From Lumnitzera littorea (taxonomy: Eukaryota > Streptophyta > Magnoliopsida > Myrtales > Combretaceae), in NCBI GenBank assembly GCA_024138015.1, contig JAMXBB010000004.1, forward strand, positions 81,999,613-82,063,612: DNA of 64,000 nt. The letters run 5' to 3'. The notes beneath the pieces are model-generated. The model saw only the letters and a program-made list of their open reading frames with translations. It was not told the DNA's origin and searched no databases. This document shows positions 47,195 through 58,108 of the stretch, piece by piece. Numbering within the stretch: position 1 is the first letter of the stretch; each line of letters begins with the position of its first letter. A program made the translations under genes and the position numbers.

Positions 47195-48400
47195 ATGTCG
47201 AATCCTAGTGTTCAGGGAAAAATTAACGATGCCGAGAGTGATACTCATGGTTGTGATTGAGTTACCCAACAAATACCATGTAAAACTGATGAGTAGATAC
47301 AAGATCTTGCTACTATTATAGCAAACTTAGCTATCTCTATAAATAGAGTTTAGAAGACTAGAGTACGTAAGAGAGTTGTTAAGTAGGGTCGAGAGATGAG
47401 AGATAAGCTAAGAAGACAAATGAATGAACAAGTACCAGAAGCCTTTCCAGTGAACTAAGCACCATCGAGACATGTCGATAGAGCTGCAAGGAGAAGATTA
47501 GAGTTGAACAAAGTAGAAGAGTATGAAGAAGAAGAAGACCAGCATGTTGGGATTAATGAGTGTGAATTTAGAGTACCGAAAGGTACTGAGCACCTTAGGG
47601 TATAGATTCCAAGCTTCAATGGGTCCGGTAATACTGTTGACTACCTTGATTGGGAGGAGAAAAGTGAAAAGATATTCGACTTTTACGATTATGAAAATGT
47701 TGTTCATATACGAGTGGCCGCATTGGAATTTTCTAGATATGCGGCAATGTAATGGAAGAAATTGCAGAATGTTTACCTAAGGGCCCAACGCAAAGTCCTA
47801 ACATAGAATGAAATGAAGAGAGTCCTGAGAAGTAGGTTCATTTCGAAACACTACAAACAAGACACTTTCATACGACTCTAAGACCTAAGGTAAGGTAACA
47901 GATTAGTGGACAACTATGTCCAAGAGTTTCAATTGCTTATAATCCGATGTGATGTCGATGAACCTGAGATGAGAACTATAGCATGGTTCATCCCTAGGCT
48001 ACATGCTAAGATTAGTAACATCATGGAGCTACAGAACCTTATAACTCTGGATGAAACCATCCGGGCAACCTAGAGAGTTGAAAGACAAAAGCGAAACTAG
48101 GTTAGCCAAGTGCTAAGTATCCAACCCATGCTGCTAAGTAAGGGCAGCATGCTAAGCTGTTTAAGGAATGACCGAGTATCAAATAGTTCCAAGGTGAAAC
48201 GCTGAAGACCTATGCCGAGCCAACCAAAAGAAGGTCGAGGAACATGAGGTTCGAAGAGACTTAAGTTAGAGCTCAAGAAGAAAGACCCAAGAAATTAAAT
48301 GTTTTAAATGTCTCGATTATGGACACAAAGCCAGTCAATATCTGAACCACTAAGTCATAACCATAGAGGGAGACAAGCCCTAATATGAAGTAGAAAGTAT
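47195..48400 (+). pseudogene. Gyp-D gag
   Basis: ATG at 47195 (MSNPSVQGKINDAESDTHGC, then stop). Capsid from about 47565: FNGSGNTVDYLDWEEKSEKI, HIRVAALEFSRYAAM, NEMKRVLRSRFISKHYKQDT, LVDNYVQEFQLLIIRCDVDE, ISNIMELQNLITLDETI. Zinc knuckle near 48303-48345 as CFKCLDYGHKASQY, with the last Cys changed to Tyr. The same capsid pattern appears in Gyp-A and Gyp-E. It is inactivated by stops, most at Trp or Gln positions. Confidence 0.85.
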
Positions 48401-48990
48401 AGCAAAGGAGAGGAAGAGGTAAGAGTTGAACAGAAGCTAGAAGAGTTTCAGGAAGACTTCGATGTCAAGACACCTCTCGATGGTGGTGTCAAGTACTACT
48501 TTGTCATCAGACGGTCTCTTAGTGCATTTGTGGCAAAAGAGAATGAGTAAAGGGAGAACCTCTTCCATACAAATTACCGAGTGAATGGCAAGCTATGTGT
48601 CTTGATTATTGACGGAGGGAGCTGTACCAATGTCATAGCTTAAGGGGTAGTTAAGGCTACGAAATTGCTAACCCTTCTACACCCCAAGCCATAAATGATT
48701 CACTGGCTAAACAAGAAAAGAGGACTACATGTTGCCAAGCAAGTTAGAGTGACAATTACCATTGGTGATAAGTATAGGGACAAGGTGCTATGTGATGTCC
48801 TTCTTATGTGTACTTCTCACATATTACTCGGCCGACTGTAGATATTTGATTTGAGAGTGTTACACAATTAGTATAGAAACACCTACATGTCCTTGAAGGA
48901 CGGGAAGAAAATTATATTAACACCTATGAGTCCTAAGGAAGTGCAAGAAGTCCAAGAAAAGGTTGCTAGATCTCTACAGCAGAAGTTCTT
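48401..48990 (+). pseudogene. Gyp-D aspartic protease
   Basis: ENLFHTNYRVNGKLCVLIID, then GGSCTNVIA with the catalytic Asp kept (about 48613). It continues VAKQVRVTITIGDKYRDKVL and CTSHILLGRL. The DGGS form instead of DTGS is shared with its clade. Stops interrupt at several places. Confidence 0.85.
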
Positions 48991-51628
48991 GGTGATTTCC
49001 CAAGCTCAATTTACATGAGAAGTTAAGGCTGAGTACTGTGTGCTTCTTTTAGTCAGGACATTCTTAGAGGTTAGAGAAGCCAAGAACTTACCTATCAAAG
49101 TATAGCAGCTACTTCAGGACTTTGCCAACTAATTCCCTACCGAGATGTCGAAAGGTTTTCCTCCCTTGAGAGGTATTGAGAATTGCATCAACCTCTAACC
49201 AGGGGTTGCCTTACCAAACTGACCCACTTACAGGCTCAATCCAAAGCAGGCAACTGAACTGAAGAAACAGGTGGATGAATTGGTGGATCGCGAATATGTC
49301 CGTAAGAGCATGAGCCCTTATGTTATACCAATTGTGCTCATGCCGAAAAAGGATGGAACATGGCAAATGTGCATTTACAGCCGAGCCATCAATAAGATCA
49401 CTATTAAATGCTGATACCCGATCCCGCGACTTGATGATATGCTTGAAGAGTTACATGGTGCCTATATCTTTTCTAAGATTGACTTGAAGAGTGGCTACCA
49501 TCAAATACGAATGAGACTTGGGCACGAATGGAAGATGGCCTTCAAGATAAGGGATGGTCTGTTTGAGTGGTTGGTGATGATGTTTGGCCTAACTAACGTG
49601 CTAAGTACATTTATGCAGCTAATGAATCATGTGCTCTAAGCATTGATCGGCAAATGCATTGTTGTTTATTTTGATGATATTTTGGTTTATAGTATCAACC
49701 TCATCACTCATGTTGAGCATTTAAGATTGGTGTTCAACATACTTCGCACTAAGAGATTATTTGGGAACCTGAAGAAATGCATGTTCTATCAAAGTGAGGT
49801 CATATTCCTTGGATATGTTATTTCAGGGAAGGGAGTTCGAGTTAATGATAAGAAAGTCAAAGCTATTCTTGAGTGGCATATGCTGACTAATGCTACCGAA
49901 GTCAGGAGCTTCCATGGTCTAGCTTCGTTCTATTAGAGATTTATTCGTAACTTCAATTCCATAACTACGCCATTGATTGAATTGACGAGGAAGAATGTTA
50001 AGTTTAGGTAGTCAGAGAAAGCTCAAAAGAGCTTTGAAGATATAAAGTCTAAGTTAACGCCTGCTCCAATACTTACCCTAATCAATTTCGAGAGAGTTTC
50101 TGAGGTTGAATGTAATGTATCTGGTGTCAACATTGGTGCTATCCTCATACAGGAGTGCCGACCCATTGCCTACTTCAACGAAAAGCTTCGAGGTACTACC
50201 TTAAATTACTCAACCTACAATAAGGAGTTCTACTCCCTTGTCTAAACACTCCAAAACAAGCCGTATCATTTGTTGCTGAGGGATTTCATCTTCTACTCGA
50301 ATCAGGAATCTCTTAACCACCTTCATGGGCAACAGAAGCTTTCTTAGCATCATGCCAAATGGGTTGAGTTCTTGGAGTCCTTTTTCTTTGTCATTAGATA
50401 TAAGAAAGGGAGCACCAACACAGTGGCCGATGCTCTTTTTCGCCGTCATACCCTTATTACAACTATGCAAGAGAAGGTACTTAGATTCAATACCTTACGC
50501 AAACAGCATGAGCACAACCAATATTTTGGGGCCTTAGTGGCCAAGTGCAATGTTAGAGATGTTGTAGATGGGTTCCACTTGAGTCATGGGTTCTTGATGA
50601 AGGGAAAACAGGTTTATATGCTGAGTGGTTTGACAAGAGAGCTACTCGTTCAAGAAGCTTATGCCGAGGGTTTGGCTAACCATTTTAGGGAAAAGAGGAC
50701 GATCGAGGTATTGAAGGAGCATTTCCACTGGCTTAGAATGATGAAGGATGTGCGCAGAATACTAGAAAGGTGCGAAGTGTATAAATATGTGAAGGGGTGG
50801 AGAGAGCCCTATGGGGAGTACATATCGTTGCCTATCCCAAAGCAATCGTAAACTGATCTAAGCATGGATTTCATGTTTAACCTTTCTCGAATGCCAAGAA
50901 GACATGACTTAATCATGATGGTAGTCGATTGATTCAGCAAGATGGGCTATTTCATCCCCTACCATACAACTAATGATGCTTTATTCATCGCTAACCTCTT
51001 TTTATAGGAAATTGTACAGTTATATGGAGTACCAAGGAGCGTTGTGTCCCATCATGACTCGAAGTTCATGAGCTTCTTTCGAAAGACCCTGTAGAAGAAG
51101 CTTAGCACCAAGCTTATGTTCATTACTTCTTGTCACTCCCAAACAAACAACTAAACTGAAGTTATGAACAAAACCATCAGCCTCCTATGAGCAGCTGTTA
51201 GGAAGAACTTGCATAACTAGGATTTATGCCTACCTATCATTGAATTTGCCTACAATCGCCCAATTTATAGCTCAACTGGAACATCACCTTCTGAAGTCGT
51301 TTATATACTTAACCCAAACTTATCCTTGGATTTAATTAGCGATCCAACTATACTAGGGGAAAGTTAATCCGGCCTACAACACACTGGGGAATTCCAAAAG
51401 TTGCATTAGCAAGGAACGCTTTCCCAACAGAAGGACAAACAAACTATCTCCTAGAGTAGATGAGCCTTACAAGATCCTTAGGTTCATTAATGATAAAGCC
51501 TATGAAGTTGATTTGCCTAAGGGGTACGACGTGTCAACCACATTCAATGTCACTTATCTGACTCTCTATGTACCCGATGATGATGAGGATCATGATTTCA
51601 GGGCAAATCATTAACAACCTCAGGGAGT
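48991..51628 (+). pseudogene. Gyp-D pol: RT, RNase H, integrase
   Basis: RT: open frames 49439-49639 ([17 protein letters not shown]) and 49643-49936, the latter with an intact YFDDILVYS and KCMFYQSEVIFLGYVISGKG. RNase H around 50050-50330 ([37 protein letters not shown]). The open frame 50372-50851 holds NTVADALFRRH and the zinc finger/TREVDLL region up to KGWREPYGEYISLPIPKQS. Integrase core: MDFMFNLSRMPRRHDLIMMV, VVD (first D), HHDSKFMS (second D), TEVMNKTISLL (E), so the catalytic triad survives. About a dozen stops, almost all at Trp, Gln or Arg(CGA) positions of the family. Confidence 0.93.
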
Positions 51629-52547
51629 TGATAGGTTACCCACTACCGGCCTAATCATTTGTGCATACCTTAAAAGCCTCCAGTCCCTTGCTCAAAGGAT
51701 TCTCTCTCATCAACCCTCCAAGGATGAGAAATAGTATGCTGAAGGAGGGTGGCTAAATTCCCTAGGAGCTCTAGGAGGTTATTCTTTACTCTAATCATTA
51801 TCCTGTGCTAATGTCAACTATTCTCTAGCCGAAAGCTCTATGCCGAGTGATCGAATGTTCACATACCGAGAGTCTACTGCTAAGTAAAGAGATCTACCTC
51901 CTTGGCTGAGTATTTCTCTATCAACCTCCTCCTAACTCTCCTAGCATCTTCTTGACGTCTTAGCCTCTACCTCCTTACATCTTGACTCCTTTAGCCTGCT
52001 ATGCTTAAAGAATCCTAGCACAAAACCAATTTCATGCTGCCACTTGTTCGTTTCATCTAACATTATATTATTTTCCCTTTTTATCTGTTGCCCTCTTTAC
52101 CCTTTTCGTATATACTAGGATTTCCCTTTCTATATATATATTCTTGTAATTTCTTTATTTGTAATGTTGCCTTAGGGACTTACTATAAATAGTCCCTTCT
52201 CCTTATAAGCTAGAATCATCTCATCTTAGACTTATACATTAAAAATACTGTTCTTATGAGATAACCCTCTCCAAGTTCATTTTCCCATGCACTCTTATCT
52301 AATCTTGTTGAGTAGTATAGGATTAGTGGCCAAGTGGACCTTAACATCAACTTTTGCGTCATATCAAATGAAGTGTCAAGTCATGTGGTGCTCGTTGGTG
52401 TGTTATATCCTCCGAGCAACTTCGCGTCAGCTACTCTAGTCAGTTATTAGATCGGTTCACCCTATCTTTCTTTGATATCTTGAAGGACCCATTGGTTTGA
52501 ATTCACTACTGTAAGCTCTAGCAATAACTAAGCTCCTAGGCACATCA
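51629..52547 (+). repeat. Gyp-D 3' LTR
   Basis: It begins TGATAGGTTACC after cctcaggga (PPT-like, decayed) and ends aggcacatCA, followed by the CTGAT duplication. It is collinear with the 5' LTR throughout. Confidence 0.93.
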
Positions 52548-52552
52548 CTGAT

Positions 52553-53560
52553 CATCGAAGATAATGATGTTTGGAATGATCTACCTCCAGCTCACAACAA
52601 CTAATGTAGCATTATGAATATTATCACTCATGACCCCACAAAGATAGAAAGTATGGATATGCATCTAGTTGATGCTCACAAAATTAAGCATGAAGGACTT
52701 GAGATCAAGACAAATGGAGATGACAGCACTATTCTTGCTTTGTTGATGACTACTAATATTAGAAATTTCTTTGATTTACTCGACTTTGATGGGGATGCTA
52801 AGCTCAAAGCAACACTTACACTCATGAAGATCTCATAAGGCCAATACAAGAAACATCATATAACACATCCCACATAGGGAATCGTTTCAATGAATGAGGG
52901 TGCAATTACATTTACTAATGCTAACATTTGTACAATGAATCATAGACACAATCACCCTTTATATGTAGAAAGCATACTTAATGATCATTCTATTAAGAGG
53001 ACATTTATTGACAATGGATCTTTACTTAATGTTATACCAATGTTTACTTTTAAAGCTGTCAAGATATATATTTGAAACTTAGTAAGACAACTAATCACAT
53101 TAAATAGCTTCTATAAGTCTTCTATGAAGACAATAGGGCATGTTAAAGTAGACTTTGATATCGAACCTATTCATAGCTTCATATGGTTCCATGTGATCAA
53201 TGCCTATATCTTACCATCTCCTTACAAGAAGGATATGGTTGCATGATCATATCATGATACCCTCAACATGGCATCAATGCATGAAGGGTCATTAGAATGA
53301 GTAATACATCTTCATTCCTGCAACAAGAAACCCAATTACATATAATAAGTCTCACTTCACTAAAGCAACATTCTTTGATGAGCATGTAAATGAAGGGGAG
53401 ATACCCTTAGTGAAACCCCCTGTGGCACAACTACCTTTAGGGGAAGAGGCTTAGACTTAAGCATTCATAAAGAAGAGGATGTGTAGTTGTCATGAAAGCT
53501 CGAAGAAACGAAAGTAAACCAATAATTTTATGAAGGTAGAAGGCATATTATAAGCTAAGA
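52553..53560 (+). pseudogene. Tat-C gag end and aspartic protease (part 2)
   Basis: After the CTGAT duplication the frame continues IEDNDVWNDLPPAHNN, matching Tat-B IDNNDVRNDLLPIHNN. Open frames 52614-52838 (ALLMTTNIRNFFDLLDF) and 52890-53075 (NHPLYVESILNDHSIKRTFI, then DNGSLLNVIPMFTFKAV) follow, with the protease active site DNGS in frame. Next come GHVKVDFDIEPIH and, near 53470, KKRMCSCHESSKKRK. Homology to Tat-B ends near 53560. Confidence 0.84.
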
Positions 53561-54213
53561 AGTGCAAGAACTACTAGTAACTAAGATGTGTTCTCACTAG
53601 TTTTATCCTAGTTTTCCTTTCATATGTAAGTGCAATGATGATTGTCTCTTGTCAATGAAAGTTCCTTTTCCCATCACTAATATTTTCTAATGAGAGTGTA
53701 ATAAGTGTTTGTATATATTCATTTTGTTACTATTATAACTACAAAGTAAGAGACTGTTCTCCTTTGCCTATAAAGTTAATTTCATAAAACAGTTAATGTC
53801 TAAATAGGCAAGTTAAACCCCTCAATTAATTAAAAGAAAGTAATAATGAATATAATATATAGACTACACATTATTACTGGCTAGTAGGAGCCTGGTCCCC
53901 TAAGCACACAATGATAAGCTTGGCTTGTATATTACAAACTGGTAGGAGTACTAGCTCCTAAACGTACCTCATGCCATGGTAATAATGTATAGCTTTCATT
54001 ATGTCTAATTTCTATGTTTCTTGTCATCAAGTAGTGGAGACAATCCCATTGGTGAGCACTTTAACACATTGAAATTCAAACCCAGATAACATCTTAGTAA
54101 GCCATGTTATGCAGTCAAGTAGTGAGAAATACCCTTTGACTAATGAGAAAGAATTATTAATCATAAGCAATCAATGTCATTATCATTACATATGCACAAT
54201 TGAACAGTTCTTG
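53561..54213 (+). pseudogene. Strongly decayed Tat-C remainder, possible RNase H trace
   Basis: No clear RT is left. Near 54095-54213 the reading LVSHVMQSSSEKYPLTNEKE, LLIIS, CHYHYICTIEQFLKSD faintly recalls the gypsy RNase H stretch seen in Tat-B (GSKVKYPTCEKHCLVLVFAM). If true, most of RT has been deleted. Gyp-E is inserted immediately after. Confidence 0.35.
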
Positions 54214-54218
54214 AAAAG

Positions 54219-55109
54219 TGATGGGAATCAGCCTCCAACCATATCCAAGCCGAAGTCGACTTATCTGAAGTCGAGATTGATTGAGCTTTGCCGAGGCCAA
54301 TCCAATAGTAGAAGACCGGGGGGAAGAAAAGGAGACACTCGACACCATGTATGTCATCTATCAAGAAGCCAAGAGATTGCATAGCCGAGTACTCGAGACC
54401 AAAGATCTACTTGGTACGACATCAAGAGACTAGTGCCAACTAATTCTAGCACTCGACAATTATCGACTAACCTTTCTAGTATCTTGGCCAAGCATTGCAA
54501 GACTTCAAAAGCTCTTCCTCAAACCCAGACATCCAACTGCCGAGTGAATGCTTGCTGACTTCTATTAAATGCATAGTTTTATATTATTATACATGTTTTT
54601 TATATTTTATTTATGGGCCCATTCTTTAAGGTTTAAAGCCATGTGCATTATTTACAATTTTGCCACTAGGATTTAGAACTTGCGATAAATAGCAACATTT
54701 ACAAGATCAGATAGAATATACATGAACAAAGACAATCATATTTTACAGTGAAACATTCCTCTTCTGAGCAAGGTCACACTTTGAGCTTGTTTTTGCTGGA
54801 TTATTGAGTGTTGATTAGACTCTTTAATCTTTCCCATGTTCTTATTAATCTTATTCTTAAGATTGTGGTGAACCCTTCATTTGAGCGAGTTAGTAAGTCA
54901 CATCTAACCTCTCATTTGAATCCTGAGTGACATTTAGTGTTTATAAGTCATATCAAACCCTATTTCAAACTTAACCTCTAACTATGTTTGTGTCTTGGTG
55001 TATGATGTTCATCTAGATTCACTGTTGAACCCAACCATCTCACTTCCTGTCCATCATACCCATTTGATCTATTTTGGGTTTTCGAGATCCGTTGCCATGG
55101 TACGCATCA
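54219..55109 (+). repeat. Gyp-E 5' LTR
   Basis: It starts TGATGGGAATCAGCC and ends cgcatCA at 55109. It matches 57170-58103 over its length, but lacks a ~40-base segment present in the 3' LTR near 57490-57530. A GATAAATA TATA-like box lies near 54683; the 3' copy has TATAAATA at 57669-57676. Confidence 0.9.
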
Positions 55110-55110
55110 T

Positions 55111-55124
55111 CTTAGTATTAAAGC
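55111..55124 (+). promoter_or_regulatory. Primer binding site, tRNA-iMet type, decayed (Gyp-E)
   Basis: ttagtattaaagct follows the LTR by one base. It differs by transitions from TGGTATCAAAGC found in Gyp-A. Confidence 0.7.
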
Positions 55125-55344
55125 TTTGGGGAGACATACATGCTGGTGTTCTTCAAAGTTTCATTCGTGGTTTAAACATTCCTGTTAATCATCACTCTAT
55201 AGTGTAGTTGACTCTAGTTGTTGTGAAAGTGTTTCTTAGTAGTGGTAACTATAGAAGCCAAGTAGTGATTGTTTCTAGGTTACTGTAATTACGTTTTGTT
55301 GCAAATTATGTTTGTTCAATCTTCTCTAAAAATTACTATATGGA

Positions 55345-56480
55345 CGAAAATGTCATAACATAGTGTCAACAATAGTGGTGATAATCCTTGTGGAAGCTTG
55401 AGGAGACGTGTTGAGAACTTGGAATATCTAATTTAGAATCTCATTAATTTTGTCTAGGAGCTTACTGGTTTAGTCAGAAGTCGCAATCATGATGGCCTAG
55501 AGGGAAGAAGAGAGTGAACACACACCAGTAGAAGTGGCCCTAATGAACTTAATAATGGTGAGCAACAACCAAGAAGAGATGCCGAGCCAAGAAGAACAAA
55601 TGAAAGGAGTGCTAACTCCGAAGAAAATCAAGAAGCCTAAAGATGAGAGCTGAGGTCGAGAAGAGATGTGGCCGAGTAGAGCTCCAACTGAAGTGGCTAA
55701 TCTAAGGTGAATCGATTAGCTCGGAATGCAAGGGATGAACCCTGAGTACCTGGTCGAGGACTTGATAATATTAAGCTTAAACTGCCGACCTTCAATGGAA
55801 GTAGCCGACTAGAAGAGTTCCTTAACTAGGTTCCCCAAGTCGAGAAGTTCTTCGAGTGCTACAAGTGTGATGATCAAACAAAGTTCAAGCTAACTTCATT
55901 ATCCCTTGTTGAATATGCAAGCCTTTAGTGGGATAAGCTAGTTACCAAGTAAGATGCTAAAGGAGAGTAGCCGATCAAAACTTGGAGGCTTATGAAGGGA
56001 TTGATGAATCAAAGCTTTGTGCCGACCTACTTCAAGCAAGAGATGCTCCATGCGTTCCAGCACCTGAGACAAGGTTGAAATACTGTTGAAGGGTATTTAC
56101 AAGAGTTTAAGACCTTGATGACGAGATGTGAGATTACTGAGCCATAGGAACGTACCATTGCTACATTCTTGAGTGAACTCTAAGATAATATTGCCAACAT
56201 AGTTGAATTGCAACCATTCAACTCTCTAGATGAGCTAATCAATTTGGCATTAAGAGTAGAGAGACAAAGGAGGAGGAGGCATTAGAGGCCGAGTAGCTGA
56301 CCTCAACAAAGCAGCCCTAAGCTTAAGAGGTATGCCGAGAGAAAAGGGCTAGAGAGGAAGATGAAGAAAGGAGAGCCTAGTCAACCTATCCATGCTAAGA
56401 AGAAGATTGCCAAGAAAGAAAAGGCACCCGGCAACAAGGCCCGAGATGTGAAATGCTTCAAATACTTAGGCTATGAACAT
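55345..56480 (+). pseudogene. Gyp-E gag
   Basis: Capsid: KLPTFNGSSRLEEFLN, EKFFECYKCDDQTKFKLTSL, VEYASL, then stop at the Trp position, LMKGLMNQSFVPTYFKQEML, NTVEGYLQEFKTLMTRCEIT, NIANIVELQPFNSLDELINL, ALRVERQRRRRH. A basic K-rich linker leads to a zinc knuckle near 56453-56500 (CFKYLGYEHILS). Its second Cys has become Tyr and the last Cys is also lost. About eight stops in all. Homologous to the gags of Gyp-A and Gyp-D. Confidence 0.85.
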
Positions 56481-57169
56481 ATTTTGTCCTAATACCTAAA
56501 TAAGAGAGTCATGTGCTTGAAGGGCGAAGGGCTCGAGGCTCAAATCAAGAGTCAAAGTGATAAGAGTTCGAAAGACCATTTGATAGAAGAAGATGTCTAT
56601 GCCGAGGATCTGGATGAACTCTTAGCTATGGTGATACAAGCGGACTTGAAGGTAGATCCTAGACAAAGGGAAAATCTATTTCATATGCGATATCTGGTGA
56701 ATGGGAAGACCCATTCCCTAGTTGTTGATAAGGGAAGTTGTACCAACATCATTTCTGTCAAGTTAGTAGAAAAGATGAAATTGTCGACCTACGCGCATCC
56801 TCGACCTTATGGATTGAAGTAGTTTGATGACAAGGGTATAGTCCATATGCGTAAGAGAGCTTAGATAGCATTCAAGGTAGGACAGTACGAAGATAAGATT
56901 GATTTTGACGTAGTGCTTATGAATGCCACAAATTTGTTTCTTGGCTGACCATAGGAGTATGATCGGAAAGTGATCCATGATAGTTTCCTTAATACTTACA
57001 CTGTTCGAAAGGATGGGAAGAGTTATTTCTTGACCCCTATGAGTGTTGAGGAAATTTAAAGACACTTGGCACCCATGGTGAATCGAAAAAGGAAGAGAAG
57101 TTTGTTCGGCATCCCAACCTGTGCTTAATGTTTAACGTCAAGAACGACTTCCTTTCGGACCCACGATAA
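56481..57169 (+). pseudogene. Gyp-E aspartic protease and terminal tail
   Basis: The open frame 56511-56822 reads DPRQRENLFHMRYLVNGKTH, then SLVVDKGSCTNIISVKLVEK and STYAHPRPYGLK. The catalytic Asp is kept (about 56727), but Gly after it is Lys. The protease continues shifted to about 57060. After a frame change the last 25 codons read EEKFVRHPNLCLMFNVKNDF and LSDPR, ending in TAA 57167-57169 against the LTR. That tail has no counterpart recognised in Gyp-A or Gyp-D. Confidence 0.78.
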
Positions 57170-58103
57170 TGATGGGAATCAACCTCTGACCATATCTAAG
57201 CTAAGGTTAATCAATCCCAAGCCAAGATTGATCAAGCTTTGCTAAGGCTAATCCAATAATAAAAGACTGAAGGGAAGAAAAGGAGACACTTAGCACCAAG
57301 TCTACTGAGAAGCTGAGAGACCGCACAACTGAGTACTTGATGCCAAAGATCCATTCAGCACAGTATTGAGAGACTAGTGCCGACTAATTCTAGCACTTGG
57401 TAATTATAAGATGACCTTTTTGGTGTCTTAACCAAGCACTACAAGACTTTAGAAGCTCCTCTTCAGACCCAAACATCCAATTACCGACCCTACCTAGTTC
57501 AAATCCTACTCCTTCTAGGACAGGTCGGGTGACTACATGCCGACTTCTATTAAACAAACAATTTTGTATTCTTGTACATGTTTTCTGTATTTTATTTATA
57601 GGCCCATTCTTTAAGGTTTAAGGCCTTGTACGTTATTTATAGTTTTATTACTAGGGTTTAGAACTTGCTATAAATAAAAACATTTATAAGATCAAACAGA
57701 ATATACATGAATGGAGACAATCATATTTTATAGTGAAACTTTCCTCTTTTGAGCAAGGTCACACTTTGAGTTCTTCGAGCTTTTTTTTGCTAGATTATTG
57801 AGTATTGATTAGACTTTTTAATCTTTCCAGTGTTCTTATCAATCTTGTTCTTAAGATTGTGATGAACCCTTCATTTGAACAAGTTAGTGAGTCACATCTA
57901 ACCTCTCATTTGAATCCTAAGTGACATTTAGTATTCATGAGTCATATCGAACCCTATTTCAAACTGAACCTCTGACTGTGTTTGTGTCTTGGTATATGAT
58001 ATCCATCCACATCCACTGTTGAAACCAACTATCTCACTTCCTATTCGTCATAACCATTTGACCCATTTTGGGTTTTTGAGATCCGTTGTCATAATACACA
58101 TAA
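57170..58103 (+). repeat. Gyp-E 3' LTR
   Basis: It starts TGATGGGAATCAACC and ends acacatAA (CA mutated), followed by AAAAG. The bases before it (cggacccacgataa) are not purine-rich, so no PPT is recognisable. Confidence 0.9.
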
Positions 58104-58108
58104 AAAAG

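Larger units (their letters stand above)
42592..52547 (+). mobile_element. Gyp-D: Ty3/gypsy LTR retrotransposon nested in Tat-C gag
   Basis: Two LTRs of 918 and 919 bp (42592-43509, 51629-52547) are flanked by a perfect 5-bp duplication CTGAT (42587-42591 and 52548-52552). If the insert is removed, the Tat-C gag frame continues without a break, in step with Tat-B. Inside are an iMet PBS, gag, protease with DGGSCTN, RT, RNase H, H2C2 finger and integrase. A 3.48-kb solo LTR sits in the leader. Excluding that insert, Gyp-D is about 6.5 kb, a normal size for its clade. The C-terminus has FNVTYL..YVPDDDED; no chromodomain was seen. Confidence 0.94.
54219..58103 (+). mobile_element. Gyp-E: compact gag-protease-only gypsy element
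   Basis: LTRs 54219-55109 and 57170-58103 are flanked by a perfect AAAAG duplication (54214-54218 and 58104-58108). The 2.06-kb interior holds an iMet-type PBS, a gag and a protease of the Gyp-A/Gyp-D clade, then the 3' LTR. RT, RNase H and integrase are absent. A reading frame ends in TAA (57167-57169) directly before the LTR TG at 57170. It would depend on a related full element for reverse transcription and integration. Confidence 0.88.
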
